Assembly: GCF_003226565.1 (NCBI RefSeq)
Contig: NZ_QKOE01000013.1
Coordinates: 62,001-126,000 of the forward strand
Direction: 5' to 3'
Source of the DNA: Parazoarcus communis SWub3 = DSM 12120
Lineage (GTDB): Bacteria; Pseudomonadota; Gammaproteobacteria; Burkholderiales; Rhodocyclaceae
DNA: 64,000 nucleotides
Shown: piece by piece, positions 9,430 to 19,396 of the stretch
Position numbering within the stretch: the stretch's first letter is position 1
Layout: every line of letters begins with the position of its first letter
Notes under the pieces: generated by a model
Databases searched by the model: none
Seen by the model: only the letters and a program-made list of their open reading frames with translations
Told to the model about the DNA's origin: nothing
Made by a program: the position numbers and the translations under genes

Positions 9430-10137
9430 TCAGCTTCTGAAAAGACGTGAATACTGCGTTTCGTGCCGGCTGCTGGCAAGCGCCAGACCGGGGGTATAGT
9501 TGCTCCATTCGACTTCGGGCAGATCCACTGCCGACGCGACCAGCTCGGGAATACGCTCACCCAGGCCAGCCAGCAGGCGCTGCCCCGCACTCTGCCCCAG
9601 GGGCACGGCCTTGAGTGCCGCCATCACCTGATTTTCCAGCCATGCCCACAGGTAGGCAACAAGCGCATCGGCCACTGGCACCTGCCAGGCCGTCGCAGCG
9701 GCAGTCCACACCGTCGGAAAAGCGGGGGATTCGATCGCCTGCAGGCGGGATGACCAGCCAGGCAAGCCGGACCAGGCATCGAGGTCCACCAAGAGACGGA
9801 CCAGCGAATACCCCATCTGCGCGGTCTCTGCGCGTAGCTCGGAGGTTTCGCGGCTGGCCAGGAAGTCATCGTTCAGCCGCTGCAGCGCAACATCGTCGCC
9901 CGCCGCCCACGCACGCATCTGACACGCCACCAGCGGCGCCTCGAAGCATGCCAGACTGCAGCTGAGCAGATCGCCGATCCACTGCGCTGCGTCCGTCTCG
10001 TTGCGGACACGGCTGCACTCCACGGCCCATTCCAGCCCCTGCGAGTAGGTATAGGCGCCAACCGGCAGGGCCGGGCTGGTCAGTTGCAGCAGACGGACCA
10101 GCGGCAGCAGGCCCGCCCCGGGTACCGGACCGCTCAC
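9430..10137 (-). CDS. ureF: Urease accessory protein UreF
   Basis: A 235-residue, all-helical protein that links UreD and UreG in the urease maturation complex. Recognisable segments are [26 protein letters not shown] near the N-terminus, [21 protein letters not shown] in the middle and the ending YSRLFRS. The conserved C-terminal arm is present and length is typical. Its start overlaps the ureE stop by 4 bp, consistent with coupled translation. Confidence 0.95.
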   Translation of the reverse strand: MSGPVPGAGLLPLVRLLQLTSPALPVGAYTYSQGLEWAVECSRVRNETDAAQWIGDLLSCSLACFEAPLVACQMRAWAAGDDVALQRLNDDFLASRETSELRAETAQMGYSLVRLLVDLDAWSGLPGWSSRLQAIESPAFPTVWTAAATAWQVPVADALVAYLWAWLENQVMAALKAVPLGQSAGQRLLAGLGERIPELVASAVDLPEVEWSNYTPGLALASSRHETQYSRLFRS

Positions 10138-10685
10138 TGCCCGCCCATCATGTGGATGCGCGCGCCACTGCCGTCACCGGGGTGCTGATGACCATGCGCA
10201 TAGGCGCCCGCCTCGGGCTCGAACGGCGCGGTCACCGGCAGCACTTCGGCCCCCAGGCCGGTCAGCATGCCCTCGAGCACATGGTCGGTCTGGATGCGCA
10301 GCCAGCCCTCGCCCAGCTGTACGGCAACATGGCGGTTGCCCAGATGATATGCAGCACGTGCCAGTTCGAAAGCATCCGCGCAACGCACCTCCAGCAAGGA
10401 CTCGGGTGCGGCGACGACCTCGACAATACGACCGTCTCGGGCATGCAGTTTCTGCCCACCGCGCAGGATGGTGCCGCGCGGCAGGAACAGGCCGACCTCC
10501 TCGCCCGACCCCAACTGGGCACGCAACCGGCTCTTGGTGCGATAGCCGAAATCGAGTTCGAGGGTTTCGGTGGCGGCCTTGGGGCCTTCGTACAGGGATT
10601 CGATCAGCAACATGGCGGTATGGACAGTATCAGGCGCCCCAGGCGGGGCAATCCGGGTGGCAGTGGAACGTTCGGCGACCAGCAT
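10134..10685 (-). CDS. ureE: Urease nickel metallochaperone UreE
   Basis: A 183-residue protein. The N-terminal peptide-binding domain contains [18 protein letters not shown] and [11 protein letters not shown]. The metal-binding domain has [13 protein letters not shown] with the conserved nickel His. The C-terminal tail is moderately His-rich ([17 protein letters not shown]) rather than the long poly-His tail of the Klebsiella protein. It donates Ni(II) to UreG. An ATG at 10613 ([10 protein letters not shown]) would trim the first 24 residues and give the more usual N-terminus; I keep the longer form because of the AGGAGG just upstream of 10685. Confidence 0.92.
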   Translation of the reverse strand: MLVAERSTATRIAPPGAPDTVHTAMLLIESLYEGPKAATETLELDFGYRTKSRLRAQLGSGEEVGLFLPRGTILRGGQKLHARDGRIVEVVAAPESLLEVRCADAFELARAAYHLGNRHVAVQLGEGWLRIQTDHVLEGMLTGLGAEVLPVTAPFEPEAGAYAHGHQHPGDGSGARIHMMGGQ

Positions 10686-10758
10686 GATGACCTCCTTTTG
10701 CAGCGAGCGGCGGTGGGTAGCCGCTCCGGACCGGCAAGGCAGCCGCTGCCGCCCTGCG

Positions 10759-12465
10759 TCAGAACAGGAAATACCGTTGGGCCATGGGTAGCTCGGTGGC
10801 GGGCTCGCAGGTCAACAGTTCGCCATCGGCCCGCACGATATAGGTTTCCGGATCGACATCGATGACCGGCATCGCGCCGTTGTGCACCATGTCGGTCTTC
10901 TTCACGTTGCGGCAGCCCTTGACCGCGACCAGGGGTTTCTGCAGCCCGAGCGCGGCAATCGCGGGGTTGGCCAGCGCAGCCTGCGACACAAAGGTCACCG
11001 AGGTTTTCAGCGCCTTGCCGAAGCTACCGAACATCGGCCGGTAGTGCACCGGCTGAGGCGTGGGAATCGACGCATTCGGGTCGCCCATTGCCGCCGCCGC
11101 AATCATGCCGCCCTTCAGGATCAGACTGGGCTTGACGCCAAAGAAGGCCGGCCGCCACAGCACCAGGTCGGCCAGCTTGCCTTCCTCGATTGACCCGACC
11201 TCGTGTGCGATGCCATGGGTAATGGCCGGGTTGATGGTGTACTTGGCGATGTAGCGCTTGATCCGGAAGTTGTCGTTGCCGGTACCTGCATCTTCGGCCA
11301 GCTCGCCGCGTTGCACCTTCATCTTGTGCGCGGTCTGCCAGGTGCGGATCACCACTTCACCCACGCGGCCCATGGCCTGAGAATCCGATGACATCATCGA
11401 GAAGGCACCGGTATCGTGCAGGATATCCTCGGCGGCGATGGTCTCACGGCGAATCCGGCTCTCGGCAAACGCAACGTCCTCGGCAATGGAAGGATCGAGG
11501 TGGTGGCATACCATCAACATGTCCAGATGCTCGTCGATGGTGTTGACGGTGAACGGCCGGGTGGGATTGGTCGATGACGGCAGCACATTGGCGGAACCCA
11601 CCGCCTTGATGATGTCGGGCGCATGACCACCGCCTGCGCCTTCAGTGTGGAAGGTGTGGATGGTACGGCCCTTGAACGCGGCCAGCGTGGTTTCGACAAA
11701 ACCGGATTCGTTGAGCGTGTCGGTATGGATCGCCACCTGGATGTCCATCTCGTCTGCGACGGTCAGGCAGTTGTCGATCGCCGCCGGGGTGGTGCCCCAG
11801 TCCTCATGAAGCTTCAGGCCGATCACGCCGGCCTCGACCTGTTCCTTCAGCGGTGCCGGCAGGCTGGCATTGCCTTTGCCAAAGAAGCCCAGGTTCATCG
11901 GGAAGGCCTCGGCCGCCTCCAGCATGCGATGGATGTGCCACGGCCCCGGCGTGCAGGTGGTGGCATAGGTACCCGTGGCCGGTCCGGTGCCGCCCCCCAA
12001 CATGGTGGTGACGCCCGACATCAGCGCCTCTTCGATCTGTTGCGGACAGATCCAGTGGATGTGGCTGTCGATACCGCCGGCGGTCAGCACCATGCCCTCA
12101 CCGGCAATCACCTCGGTACCGGCACCCACCGGAATCGTGACACCACGCTGAATATCCGGATTGCCACCTTTGCCGATCTTCCAGATACGACCGTCCTTGA
12201 GGCCGACATCGGCCTTGACGATGCCGGTGACCGCATCAACGACCAAGGCGTTGGTAATGATGGTGTCGGCCACCTCGGCGGCCACCTGCTGGCTCTGCCC
12301 CATGCCGTCGCGGATGACCTTGCCACCCCCAAACTTCACCTCTTCACCATAAATGGTGTAGTCCTTCTCCACCTCCAGCACCAGGGCGGTATCTGCCAGG
12401 CGCAGCCGGTCACCCGTGGTGGGACCGAACATCTCCGCATAGGCGCGGCGGGTCATCTTTGCCAT
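10759..12465 (-). CDS. ureC: Urease alpha subunit (catalytic)
   Basis: A 568-residue amidohydrolase that hydrolyses urea to ammonia and carbamate. All active-site residues are visible: His135 and His137 (GIDSHIHW), the carbamylated Lys218 (GLKLHEDWG), His247 (AIHTDTLNE), His273 (HTFHTEG), the mobile-flap Cys320-His321 (MVCHHLD) and Asp361 (MSSDSQAMG). Length matches the family. It starts 1 bp after the ureB stop and is followed, after a 73-bp gap, by ureE. Nothing suggests loss of activity. Confidence 0.98.
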   Translation of the reverse strand: MAKMTRRAYAEMFGPTTGDRLRLADTALVLEVEKDYTIYGEEVKFGGGKVIRDGMGQSQQVAAEVADTIITNALVVDAVTGIVKADVGLKDGRIWKIGKGGNPDIQRGVTIPVGAGTEVIAGEGMVLTAGGIDSHIHWICPQQIEEALMSGVTTMLGGGTGPATGTYATTCTPGPWHIHRMLEAAEAFPMNLGFFGKGNASLPAPLKEQVEAGVIGLKLHEDWGTTPAAIDNCLTVADEMDIQVAIHTDTLNESGFVETTLAAFKGRTIHTFHTEGAGGGHAPDIIKAVGSANVLPSSTNPTRPFTVNTIDEHLDMLMVCHHLDPSIAEDVAFAESRIRRETIAAEDILHDTGAFSMMSSDSQAMGRVGEVVIRTWQTAHKMKVQRGELAEDAGTGNDNFRIKRYIAKYTINPAITHGIAHEVGSIEEGKLADLVLWRPAFFGVKPSLILKGGMIAAAAMGDPNASIPTPQPVHYRPMFGSFGKALKTSVTFVSQAALANPAIAALGLQKPLVAVKGCRNVKKTDMVHNGAMPVIDVDPETYIVRADGELLTCEPATELPMAQRYFLF

Positions 12466-12466
12466 G

Positions 12467-12772
12467 TCAGAGCGCTCCCATCACATCGCCATTGAAACCA
12501 TAGACTCTACGTGCGCCATCGAGCGCAACCAACTCGACCGTACGCGACTGACCCGGCTCGAAACGCACGGCCGTGCCAGCCGCAATGTTCAGCCGGTAGC
12601 CACGCGCCTGCGCACGATCAAAAGTGAGCGCGGCATTGGTTTCGGCAAAGTGGTAATGCGAGCCGACCTGAATCGGACGATCGCCGGTATTGGTCACTGC
12701 AAGCGTCAGCGTGGCGCGGCCGACGTTGAGTTCGATCTCGCCGTCACGCGGCATCAGTTCACCCGGAATCAT
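12467..12772 (-). CDS. ureB: Urease beta subunit
   Basis: A 101-residue structural subunit, beginning [19 protein letters not shown], with the conserved stretch [18 protein letters not shown] and ending in the typical [12 protein letters not shown]. It is separate from ureA, the usual bacterial three-subunit arrangement. A 26-bp gap separates it from a small unknown gene upstream and 1 bp from ureC downstream. Confidence 0.96.
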   Translation of the reverse strand: MIPGELMPRDGEIELNVGRATLTLAVTNTGDRPIQVGSHYHFAETNAALTFDRAQARGYRLNIAAGTAVRFEPGQSRTVELVALDGARRVYGFNGDVMGAL

Positions 12773-12798
12773 GATTGCTCCTGTCTGTTGTCGCTTCG

Positions 12799-13104
12799 TC
12801 AGCCGCCACGGGCGCCAAAGCGGTAATCGCGTATCATCGTCCGCTCGTTCATCGGCCGGGGCGCGTCAGGCACCTCGATCGCTGGCGCCGACCGGACGAG
12901 CAGACGCTCGCGCAGGCAGGCCACCAGGGTCAGCAAGGCTTCGTCCCCGGCCAGCGCCTCAATCTCGTCCAGCACCGCAGCGGCTTCGGCCGGGCCTGCC
13001 TGCAGCTCAGCCAGATTGATGCTTCGATCCAGGCTGCGCCTGACCTGCAGTTTGAAGCGGGCCAGCAGGCGCGCGGTTTCGAGTTCGGCTTCGCTCATCG
13101 ACAT
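12799..13104 (-). CDS. Small unknown protein between ureA and ureB
   Basis: A 101-residue, mostly helical, probably cytoplasmic protein with no membrane segment, signal peptide or Cys/His metal motif that I can see. The N-terminal half is charged ([32 protein letters not shown]), and the C-terminus is Arg-rich ([16 protein letters not shown]). The start at 13104 has a GAGG site 5 bp upstream and overlaps nothing but the 16-bp spacer to ureA; longer in-frame starts would overlap ureA. Its place inside the urease operon suggests a linked role, perhaps accessory or regulatory, but no function can be assigned. Confidence 0.7.
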   Translation of the reverse strand: MSMSEAELETARLLARFKLQVRRSLDRSINLAELQAGPAEAAAVLDEIEALAGDEALLTLVACLRERLLVRSAPAIEVPDAPRPMNERTMIRDYRFGARGG

Positions 13105-13120
13105 CGGACCTCGAAGGCGT

Positions 13121-13423
13121 TCAGACGATGGGATGGTGTACCGTGACCAGCTTGGTGCCATCCGGAAAGGTCGCCTCGACCTGGATTTCCGGAATCATTT
13201 CGGCCACGCCGTCCATGACGTCGTCCCGCGTCAGCAAGGTGGCACCGTAGCTCATCAGCTCGGCAACCGTCCGGCCATCTCGGGCACCTTCCAGGATCGC
13301 GCAGGTAATGAAGGCCACCGCTTCGGGGTAGTTCAGCTTCAGGCCGCGCGCACGACGCCGCTCGGCCAGCAGACCGGCGGTAAAGATCAGCAGCTTGTCC
13401 TTCTCGCGTGGGCTCAGTTCCAT
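13121..13423 (-). CDS. ureA: Urease gamma subunit
   Basis: A 100-residue structural subunit starting [23 protein letters not shown], with the conserved [23 protein letters not shown] and [12 protein letters not shown] near the end. The size and sequence are typical of stand-alone UreA. It lies 40 bp downstream of ureD and begins the structural part of the cluster. Confidence 0.96.
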   Translation of the reverse strand: MELSPREKDKLLIFTAGLLAERRRARGLKLNYPEAVAFITCAILEGARDGRTVAELMSYGATLLTRDDVMDGVAEMIPEIQVEATFPDGTKLVTVHHPIV

Positions 13424-13463
13424 GACTCTCTCCGCGGCGCAGTCGCGCCGTCAACATGCTTGT

Positions 13464-14333
13464 TCAGGTATTCCAGATACGCGGGATCTGCATTTCGCGC
13501 CCAGTCATTGCCGGTCGCACCGCGGCCCACAGCCGCGCAAACCATGCCCGGCCAGGCTCACAGCCTGGCCCCAGATAACGCGCCACCAGCAGGCCAGGCA
13601 ATAGCGTGACGCCACCACTACCGACTTCAGGCACGATCTCGCGCCAGGCCTCCAGCAGGGCGACATCGACCTTGGGCGACGCCACCAGCAGGCTGCCGCA
13701 CACCGGCTCACCCTGCAGCCCAACCGGCGAATCGAGCAAAGCCGCACCGCCCCCTACCCGGCCACGTTCCAGCCACAAGGGACGCCCATCACGCACCAAC
13801 CTGGTGCGCATCGACAGTTCGCCACGGGTGAAACGCTCTCCGGAACCGGTCCGGCCAAAACACAGCATCTCGCTACCGATAAAGCAGGCATCACCCTGCA
13901 GCTCGACTTCGGTGCTCAGGTCACCCACTGCGCCGTCATAGACGATGCTCTCCTGCGGCAGCCATTCGCAGACAGCCCCAGCTGCAATCTCAATGCGCTG
14001 GCTCAAGCTGCCGCGCGGTCCGGCGCTGCGATACCACTTGCCAGCGCCCGGCGTCGTCAGCAAGGCGTGCGCACCAGCATCGACCCGCACGGAGACGCTC
14101 AACTGATCCCCACCTGCAATCCCTGCGGGTGGATGCACCAGAATGGTGTGACAGACCGCCTCGCCTTCCGGGTAGAGGGGTCGTTGCACCACCAGCGGGC
14201 CAACATGGCTCCGCTCGATCAACGCGGTGCGTTCGCCACGCCGCCCATAGGCAAGACGCAAGTCGGCACGCCATCCACGTGGCGGCACGGCTTCGGACAA
14301 TGGGCGGGTTTCGGACAGGGTCACGGCATTCAT
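13464..14333 (-). CDS. ureD: Urease accessory protein UreD (UreH)
   Basis: A 289-residue maturation scaffold that binds apo-urease and passes nickel from the UreFG complex. Family landmarks are TILVHPPAGIAGGDQLSV, ALLTTPGAGKWYRS and WLPQESIVYDGA. It is the first gene of the urease operon, so the promoter should lie in 14334-14508. That stretch holds an NtrC-type site at 14460-14474. Confidence 0.95.
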   Translation of the reverse strand: MNAVTLSETRPLSEAVPPRGWRADLRLAYGRRGERTALIERSHVGPLVVQRPLYPEGEAVCHTILVHPPAGIAGGDQLSVSVRVDAGAHALLTTPGAGKWYRSAGPRGSLSQRIEIAAGAVCEWLPQESIVYDGAVGDLSTEVELQGDACFIGSEMLCFGRTGSGERFTRGELSMRTRLVRDGRPLWLERGRVGGGAALLDSPVGLQGEPVCGSLLVASPKVDVALLEAWREIVPEVGSGGVTLLPGLLVARYLGPGCEPGRAWFARLWAAVRPAMTGREMQIPRIWNT

Positions 14334-14459
14334 CGGAATCGGTTTAGCAATCCTCGTTCCAGCTCTGAAAAACCAAGCTCAAGGCCTTGTTTTTTCTAGA
14401 CTACATCACGCAGAGGCACAGGCTCGCCAGGCTTCCGTCAGCAAACACGGTGAAAGCTC

Positions 14460-14474
14460 GCACCAATAAGGTGC
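14460..14474. promoter_or_regulatory. NtrC-type binding site upstream of the urease operon
   Basis: The dyad GCAC-N7-GTGC (CGCACCAATAAGGTGCA on the plus strand) fits the enteric NtrC consensus TGCACC-N4-GGTGCA. It is centred about 135 bp upstream of the ureD start, a normal enhancer distance. I found no convincing GG-N10-GC sigma-54 promoter between it and ureD, so the promoter type is unresolved. The 175-bp gap holds no gene. Confidence 0.5.
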
Positions 14475-14508
14475 ATCAGCATGGCGCTTCAGCGCCCCAC
14501 CAGGCACA

Positions 14509-15357
14509 CTACTGTCGAACTTCGTCAGCTTCATCCGCCAGCGCCGCACCCGGCGTGGCACGACACGGATTGATGTCCAGCCCCCCACGCCGGGTGTAGC
14601 GCGCCCACACCGCAAGCTCGGCGGGCTGGCAGCGCGCGAGCAGATCGCAGAACACCCGTTCGACGCATTGCTCATGAAACTCATTGTGCTCGCGAAAGGA
14701 GACGATGTAGCGCAGCAGCCCTTCACGATCAATCGCCGCTCCGGTGTAACGCACGACCACCATGCCCCAGTCGGGCTGGCCAGTGACCAGGCAGTTGGAC
14801 TTCAGCAGGTGCGAGTACAGCGTTTCGCTGACGACAGGGCCGCCCGCCGACAACAGTTCGGGGGCAGGCTGGTAGCGATCGATGGCGATGTCGAGTTCAT
14901 CCAGACAAATACCTTGCGGATAGGCAATGCGACGCTGTGGCCGGTCCGCCAGCGGCAGCACCTCGACGCCAACCGGCCTCCCCGCCGCCGCCGACAAGTC
15001 GCGGGCAATGATGTCCTGCACCTGAGCCGCATCCGCAAAGCGGCTTTGATTGAAGGCATTCAAGTAAAGCTTGAGCGATTTCGACTCGATCAGCCGCGGG
15101 CTGTCGGCCGGCACCCGGAAGCGCGCCAACGCCACCACCGGCTTGCCGCGCGGATTGAGCCAGGACAATTCGTAGGCGTTCCATAGATCTTCGCCGACAA
15201 AGGGCAGCGCATCCGCACGTACGCCGATCTCGTCGCGCTTGAGTTGGCGCTCGATCGGAAACAACAGCTCCGGCGCATAAGTATCACGATAGGCTACCGG
15301 CTTGCCCAGCGGAGAGGCCTCGGCGCCATGAAGAGGGGAAAATTCGGTGTCGTTCAT
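14509..15357 (-). CDS. queF: NADPH-dependent 7-cyano-7-deazaguanine reductase QueF
   Basis: A 282-residue enzyme that reduces preQ0 to preQ1 in queuosine synthesis. It is the long, two-domain (E. coli type) form and has the same length as the E. coli enzyme. The catalytic Cys189 lies in SNCLVTGQPDWG with Asp196 next to it, the QueF motif is ESKSLKLYLNAFN (residues 91-103), and the substrate-binding His is in FHEQCVERVF. The frame is open far upstream to 16251, antisense to the sulP gene; the conserved N-terminus fixes the start at 15357. Confidence 0.96.
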   Translation of the reverse strand: MNDTEFSPLHGAEASPLGKPVAYRDTYAPELLFPIERQLKRDEIGVRADALPFVGEDLWNAYELSWLNPRGKPVVALARFRVPADSPRLIESKSLKLYLNAFNQSRFADAAQVQDIIARDLSAAAGRPVGVEVLPLADRPQRRIAYPQGICLDELDIAIDRYQPAPELLSAGGPVVSETLYSHLLKSNCLVTGQPDWGMVVVRYTGAAIDREGLLRYIVSFREHNEFHEQCVERVFCDLLARCQPAELAVWARYTRRGGLDINPCRATPGAALADEADEVRQ

Positions 15358-15473
15358 GGGCGGAATTGTAGGCGTTTGTCGGCAGACGCAGCACTCCCTC
15401 CCTGTGCCTGGTGCAAGCAGCGAAGGAATGCCAGGGTGCCACCGGGTGCTGCCCGCCGTCTCGGCCAGCAAAC

Positions 15474-15503
15474 TTGCTGCACCGCAACAACTCTTGTTAC
15501 AAT
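15474..15503 (+). promoter_or_regulatory. Candidate sigma-70 promoter for the SulP gene
   Basis: TTGCTG at 15474-15479 and TACAAT at 15498-15503 are separated by 18 bp. This is the only good pair between queF and sulP on the plus strand. It predicts a leader of about 260 nt before the sulP start (see the leader entry). Confidence 0.5.
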
Positions 15504-15768
15504 CGGGCATATCCAATTCGACCTTCGTCGGAGCCCTGCCCGTGTAAGCCTTTCCTCTTCTTGCGAGTCTTCCTGACCTGAGCACGCTCAAGCCCCTGCC
15601 GTCGACTCGCACGAGGCTGCACACGACCGTTCGCACCAGACCTGGTGCCACCCGCCCGTTTCTGACCCATGCACCGCGCCCGTCACGCGGCGGCATCCAC
15701 GCGCGTCCGGTCTCACTGACTCCCAGCACCTGCGTCACAAGCGCAGCACAAGAAGGACCCAAACGACA
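15504..15768 (+). other. Long untranslated leader of the SulP gene
   Basis: About 265 bp between the candidate promoter and the sulP ATG contain no convincing gene. The sequence is GC-rich with many short complementary blocks and ends with a purine-rich GAAGGA site about 14 bp before the start. I do not recognise a known riboswitch class here. Confidence 0.35.
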
Positions 15769-17244
15769 ATGAAATCCTTGAAACAGGACTGGTTCTCCAA
15801 CGTCCGCAACGATCTGCTCGCCGGCCTGGTTGTCGCGCTGGCATTGATTCCAGAAGCAATTGCCTTCTCCATCATCGCGGGTGTCGACCCCAAGGTCGGG
15901 CTGTATGCCTCCTTCTGCATCGCGGTGGTCATCGCCTTCGCTGGCGGCCGACCGGGCATGATCTCCGCCGCCACCGGGGCCATGGCCCTGGTCATGGTGA
16001 CGCTGGTAAAAGACCACGGTCTGCAGTACCTGCTGGCGGCCACCATACTGACCGGCATCCTGCAGATCATTGCCGGCTGGATCCAGCTTGGCACCTTGAT
16101 GCGCTTCGTTTCGCGTTCGGTGGTGACCGGCTTCGTCAATGCGCTGGCCATCCTGATCTTCATGGCTCAGTTGCCTGAACTGATCAACGTCACCTGGCAT
16201 GTTTATGCAATGACCGCCGCCGGCCTGGGCATCATCTACCTGTTTCCCCATGTCACAAAAGCGGTTCCCTCACCACTGGTCACCATCGTGGTGCTGACCG
16301 CCGTCGCCATCGTGCTGGATCTGGACATCCGCACCGTCGGCGACATGGGTGAGCTGCCGGACAGTCTGCCGATCTTCCTGCTGCCCGACGTCCCGCTGAA
16401 CTTCGAAACACTGGCGATCATCCTTCCCTACTCACTGACATTGATGGTCGTTGGCCTGCTCGAATCGCTGATGACGGCCACCATTGTCGACGACCTGACC
16501 GACACCAGCAGCGACAAGAACCGCGAGTGCATGGGCCAGGGCGTGGCCAACATCGCCAGCGGCTTCATTGGCGGCATGGCTGGTTGCGCGATGATCGGCC
16601 AGTCGGTCATCAACGTGAAGTCGGGCGGTCGCGGCCGCTTGTCGACACTGTCGGCAGGCCTGTTTCTGCTTGCCCTGCTGATGCTGCTCGGCGACTGGGT
16701 GGCACGCATTCCAATGGCAGCACTGGTCGCGGTCATGATCATGGTGTCGATCGGTACCTTCAACTGGGCCTCGATCCGCAACTTGCGCGAGCACCCACCA
16801 AGCTCCAGCATCGTCATGGTCGCAACCGTGGCAGTCACCGTCGCCACCCATGACTTGGCTCAGGGCGTGCTGGTCGGGGTGTTGGCGTCCGGCTTCTTCT
16901 TCGCCCACAAGGTGGGCCGCCTCCTCGGCGTCCGCTCCAGTGCAGAAGACGAAGGTCGCCAGCGCCGCTATAGCGTGACCGGCCAGGTTTTCTTCGCCTC
17001 GGCGGATCGCTTCGTTGCCAGTTTCGACTTCAAGGAAGTGATCGACAAGGTTGTCATCGACGTGTCGCGCGCCCATTTCTGGGACATCACCGCAGTCAGC
17101 GCGCTGGACAAGGTCGTGGTGAAGTTCCGTCGTGAAGGCACGGACGTGGATGTCATCGGCCTCAACGAGGCAAGCGCAACGCTGGTCGACAAGTTCGCCG
17201 TGCATGACAAGGACGGCGGTGCCGACCTTCTGACCGGTCATTGA
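15769..17244 (+). CDS. SulP-family anion transporter with STAS domain
   Basis: A 491-residue inner-membrane protein. It has about 10-12 hydrophobic segments over residues 15-395 ([30 protein letters not shown] is the SulP signature). A cytoplasmic STAS domain follows (about 405-485; [22 protein letters not shown], resembling anti-sigma-factor antagonists). Family substrates are sulfate, bicarbonate or organic anions; the sequence alone does not decide. The compact length and the partner universal stress protein 10 bp downstream match bicarbonate- or sulfate-type SulP pairs in proteobacteria. Confidence 0.85.
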   Translation: MKSLKQDWFSNVRNDLLAGLVVALALIPEAIAFSIIAGVDPKVGLYASFCIAVVIAFAGGRPGMISAATGAMALVMVTLVKDHGLQYLLAATILTGILQIIAGWIQLGTLMRFVSRSVVTGFVNALAILIFMAQLPELINVTWHVYAMTAAGLGIIYLFPHVTKAVPSPLVTIVVLTAVAIVLDLDIRTVGDMGELPDSLPIFLLPDVPLNFETLAIILPYSLTLMVVGLLESLMTATIVDDLTDTSSDKNRECMGQGVANIASGFIGGMAGCAMIGQSVINVKSGGRGRLSTLSAGLFLLALLMLLGDWVARIPMAALVAVMIMVSIGTFNWASIRNLREHPPSSSIVMVATVAVTVATHDLAQGVLVGVLASGFFFAHKVGRLLGVRSSAEDEGRQRRYSVTGQVFFASADRFVASFDFKEVIDKVVIDVSRAHFWDITAVSALDKVVVKFRREGTDVDVIGLNEASATLVDKFAVHDKDGGADLLTGH

Positions 17245-17254
17245 GGAGCGCAGC

Positions 17255-18121
17255 ATGAACCAACAAGACCGCAAGGTGCTGGCCTGCGTGGACCAGTCCC
17301 ATTTCGCCGATACCGTCGCCGACTACGCCACCTGGGCGTCACGCCGCATGGAGGCGCCGCTGGAGTTCCTGCATGTGATCGACCGCCATCTGGAGCAGGG
17401 CTCCGGTGAAGATCATAGTGGCGCGATTGGCGTCAACGCGCAGGCGCACCTGCTGAACACGCTCAGCGAAAAGGACGCTGCACTGGCACGCAGCCAGCGC
17501 GAGCAGGGCCGGCTCTTCCTGAATCGCCTGCGCGAACGCGCACTCGCCTCAGGCGCCCCGAGCGCCGACATGCGTCAGCGTCACGGCACACTCGACGAAA
17601 CCCTGGCTGAACAGGAAACGGACGTCCGCCTGTTCGTCCTCGGCCGCCGCGGCGCATCGGCCGAGACGACGCAACGCGAGCTCGGACGCAACGTGGAATC
17701 TGTGGTGCGCGCAGTACGCAAACCCATCCTGGCCGTGACCGAAGGTTTCACCGAACCTCGCCGTGTCATGCTGGCCTTTGACGGTAGCGCAGTCACCCGC
17801 AAGGGCGTCGACATGATTGCCGACAGCCCCTTGTTCAAAGGCCTGCCGGTGCATGTGCTGATGTCAGGCAAGGCCGCCGCCGATGGCCCGAAGCAGGTCG
17901 AATGGGCCCGGAGCACGTTGGCTTCGGCGGGCTTCGACGTCGTCGCCGACATCATTCCCGGCGACCCGGAAGCGATCATCGCGCGCGAGATCAGGAAACG
18001 CGACGTCGACATGCTGTTGATGGGGGCCTATGCGCATTCGCCGCTACGCAGCCTGCTGTTCGGCAGCAAGACCAACGGCGTGCTGCGCTCTGCAACAATC
18101 CCAACCTTGCTGCTACGTTAA
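17255..18121 (+). CDS. Tandem universal stress protein (UspA-like)
   Basis: A 288-residue protein with two Usp domains. The first (residues 5-150) starts KVLACVDQSHFADTVADYA and the second (about 165-288) starts RRVMLAFDGSAVTRKG. The second keeps the ATP-binding type signature GAYAHSPLRSLLFGSKTNGVL, whereas the first ends in the weaker GRRGASAETTQRELGRNVE. It is the second gene of a two-gene unit with the SulP transporter (10-bp gap), so it may modulate that transporter or act in stress survival. No membrane segments. Confidence 0.85.
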   Translation: MNQQDRKVLACVDQSHFADTVADYATWASRRMEAPLEFLHVIDRHLEQGSGEDHSGAIGVNAQAHLLNTLSEKDAALARSQREQGRLFLNRLRERALASGAPSADMRQRHGTLDETLAEQETDVRLFVLGRRGASAETTQRELGRNVESVVRAVRKPILAVTEGFTEPRRVMLAFDGSAVTRKGVDMIADSPLFKGLPVHVLMSGKAAADGPKQVEWARSTLASAGFDVVADIIPGDPEAIIAREIRKRDVDMLLMGAYAHSPLRSLLFGSKTNGVLRSATIPTLLLR

Positions 18122-18134
18122 CGTGCAAGCCTGC

Positions 18135-18401
18135 TCACAGGTGCTCCCTCGCGGTCCGGATCAGCGTCACGCCCATGAACATCAGAAACGCCATGATGCC
18201 CATCAGGATCAAGCCGAACACCAGGCCGGCCGCCGACCCGTCAGAGCGGAAGTGTGACGGGTCCGCGACCCCAAGCAGGAAGAGCCACACCGGCGAAAGC
18301 AGCAACACGCCACCGAGGACGATCCCGAGCCGGGGCAAATGGGTGGCAATCCACATCAGGCCCAGCAACACCGGAACCGTGATCAGCACGAACTTGAGCA
18401 T
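18135..18401 (-). CDS. Small membrane protein of unknown function
   Basis: An 88-residue protein with three hydrophobic segments (FVLITVPVLLGLMWIA, LGIVLGGVLLLSPVWLFLLGV and a C-terminal GLILMGIMAFLMFMGV). No signature residues identify a family. It converges with the universal stress gene with 13 bp between stops and lies downstream of a VOC-family gene on the same strand. Confidence 0.65.
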   Translation of the reverse strand: MLKFVLITVPVLLGLMWIATHLPRLGIVLGGVLLLSPVWLFLLGVADPSHFRSDGSAAGLVFGLILMGIMAFLMFMGVTLIRTAREHL

Positions 18402-18480
18402 GACGGCCTCCAGTCAGCAACGCGCAGTAAAGTCTGGCATGTCGTGCGCACCCACATCCCTGCACAAAGGCAACACGCAC

Positions 18481-18870
18481 TCACGCCTGCGGCGACACCG
18501 GCGTACATAGCTCGACCAGAAAGCCGTCAGGATCCGCCACATAGGCCACCGTCTGCCCCCAGGGCATGTCTTCGGGCGCCTGTACCAGGACCGCACCTGC
18601 CGCGACGGCAAGGGCCACTGCCGCGGCAACATCAGGGGTGGTGAACGCAATCTCGAAACAAGGGGCATCCACCGCCGCCTTCGATGGATGCTTGCCCAGT
18701 TCGCGCATCAAGCGCCGTGAGGAGAAGGCCAGGGCCGTGGCGCCGGTATCAAGCTCGCCAAAGTCTCCACTCTCGTGCAGGAACCGGCGCTTGAGGCCGA
18801 ACGCCGCCTCGTAAAAGGACAGCGTTCGGGGCACATCTTCGACGTAGAGAATGGTGTATCCGAAGTTCAT
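18481..18870 (-). CDS. VOC-family (glyoxalase/bleomycin-resistance fold) protein
   Basis: A 129-residue protein with two beta-alpha-beta-beta-beta modules: FGYTILYVEDVPRTLSFYEAAFG at the start and CFEIAFTTPDVAAAVALAVAAGA in the second half, ending QTVAYVADPDGFLVELCTP. The conserved Glu ligand of the metal site is present in FLVELCTP; the first-module metal residue is less clear. The ligand is unknown. The start is the ATG at 18870, preceded by GGGAGCGG. Confidence 0.82.
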   Translation of the reverse strand: MNFGYTILYVEDVPRTLSFYEAAFGLKRRFLHESGDFGELDTGATALAFSSRRLMRELGKHPSKAAVDAPCFEIAFTTPDVAAAVALAVAAGAVLVQAPEDMPWGQTVAYVADPDGFLVELCTPVSPQA

Positions 18871-19052
18871 GGCCGCTCCCGATGATGTTCGAGTACGCAG
18901 CATAGTCCACCCGGCACATGCCTGTCATGGATGACGACATCGCCCGAGGGGCGAAACCGGCCAATCGAGTCATGGTCACTGCAAGCATGCTCGGACGCTG
19001 CAGTGCACAACCGCTATCATCAGCGAATCGTCTCCTGCCTCAGCCACCTGCC

Positions 19053-19385
19053 ATGGAACTCCTCCGCCTCTCGACCCTGTTCGCCCTGACCGCCCTCGCC
19101 GAGATCGTGGGCTGCTATCTGCCATGGCTGGTGCTGAAGCAGGACAAACCCGTCTGGTTGCTGCTGCCTGCAGCGGTCTCACTGGCCTTGTTCGCCTGGC
19201 TATTGACCCTGCACCCGACTGCGGCGGGGCGAACCTACGCCGCCTATGGTGGCATGTACATCGCCGTCGCCCTGCTGTGGCTGCGCTTTGTCGACGGCAT
19301 CACACTCACACGCTGGGACATCGCGGGTGCCGGCATCGCCTTGCTGGGAATGGCAGTGATTGCGCTGCAGCCACGGGCAGGCTGA
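19053..19385 (+). CDS. ynfA: YnfA (UPF0060) small membrane protein
   Basis: A 110-residue protein with four transmembrane helices. It begins [29 protein letters not shown] and contains the family signature [24 protein letters not shown]. YnfA proteins resemble small multidrug resistance pumps, and export activity has been proposed for some. The start at 19053 matches the family N-terminus; the frame is open further upstream without conservation. Confidence 0.92.
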   Translation: MELLRLSTLFALTALAEIVGCYLPWLVLKQDKPVWLLLPAAVSLALFAWLLTLHPTAAGRTYAAYGGMYIAVALLWLRFVDGITLTRWDIAGAGIALLGMAVIALQPRAG

Positions 19386-19396
19386 GCGTCACACCT

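Noticed and set aside
14334-14460. Sigma-54 promoter for ureD
   Set aside because: Candidates have GG and GC separated by 9 or 11 bp instead of 10.
15358-16251. N-terminal extension of about 300 residues on QueF
   Set aside because: QueF is complete from 15357 and equals the E. coli length; the extension lies antisense to the SulP gene.
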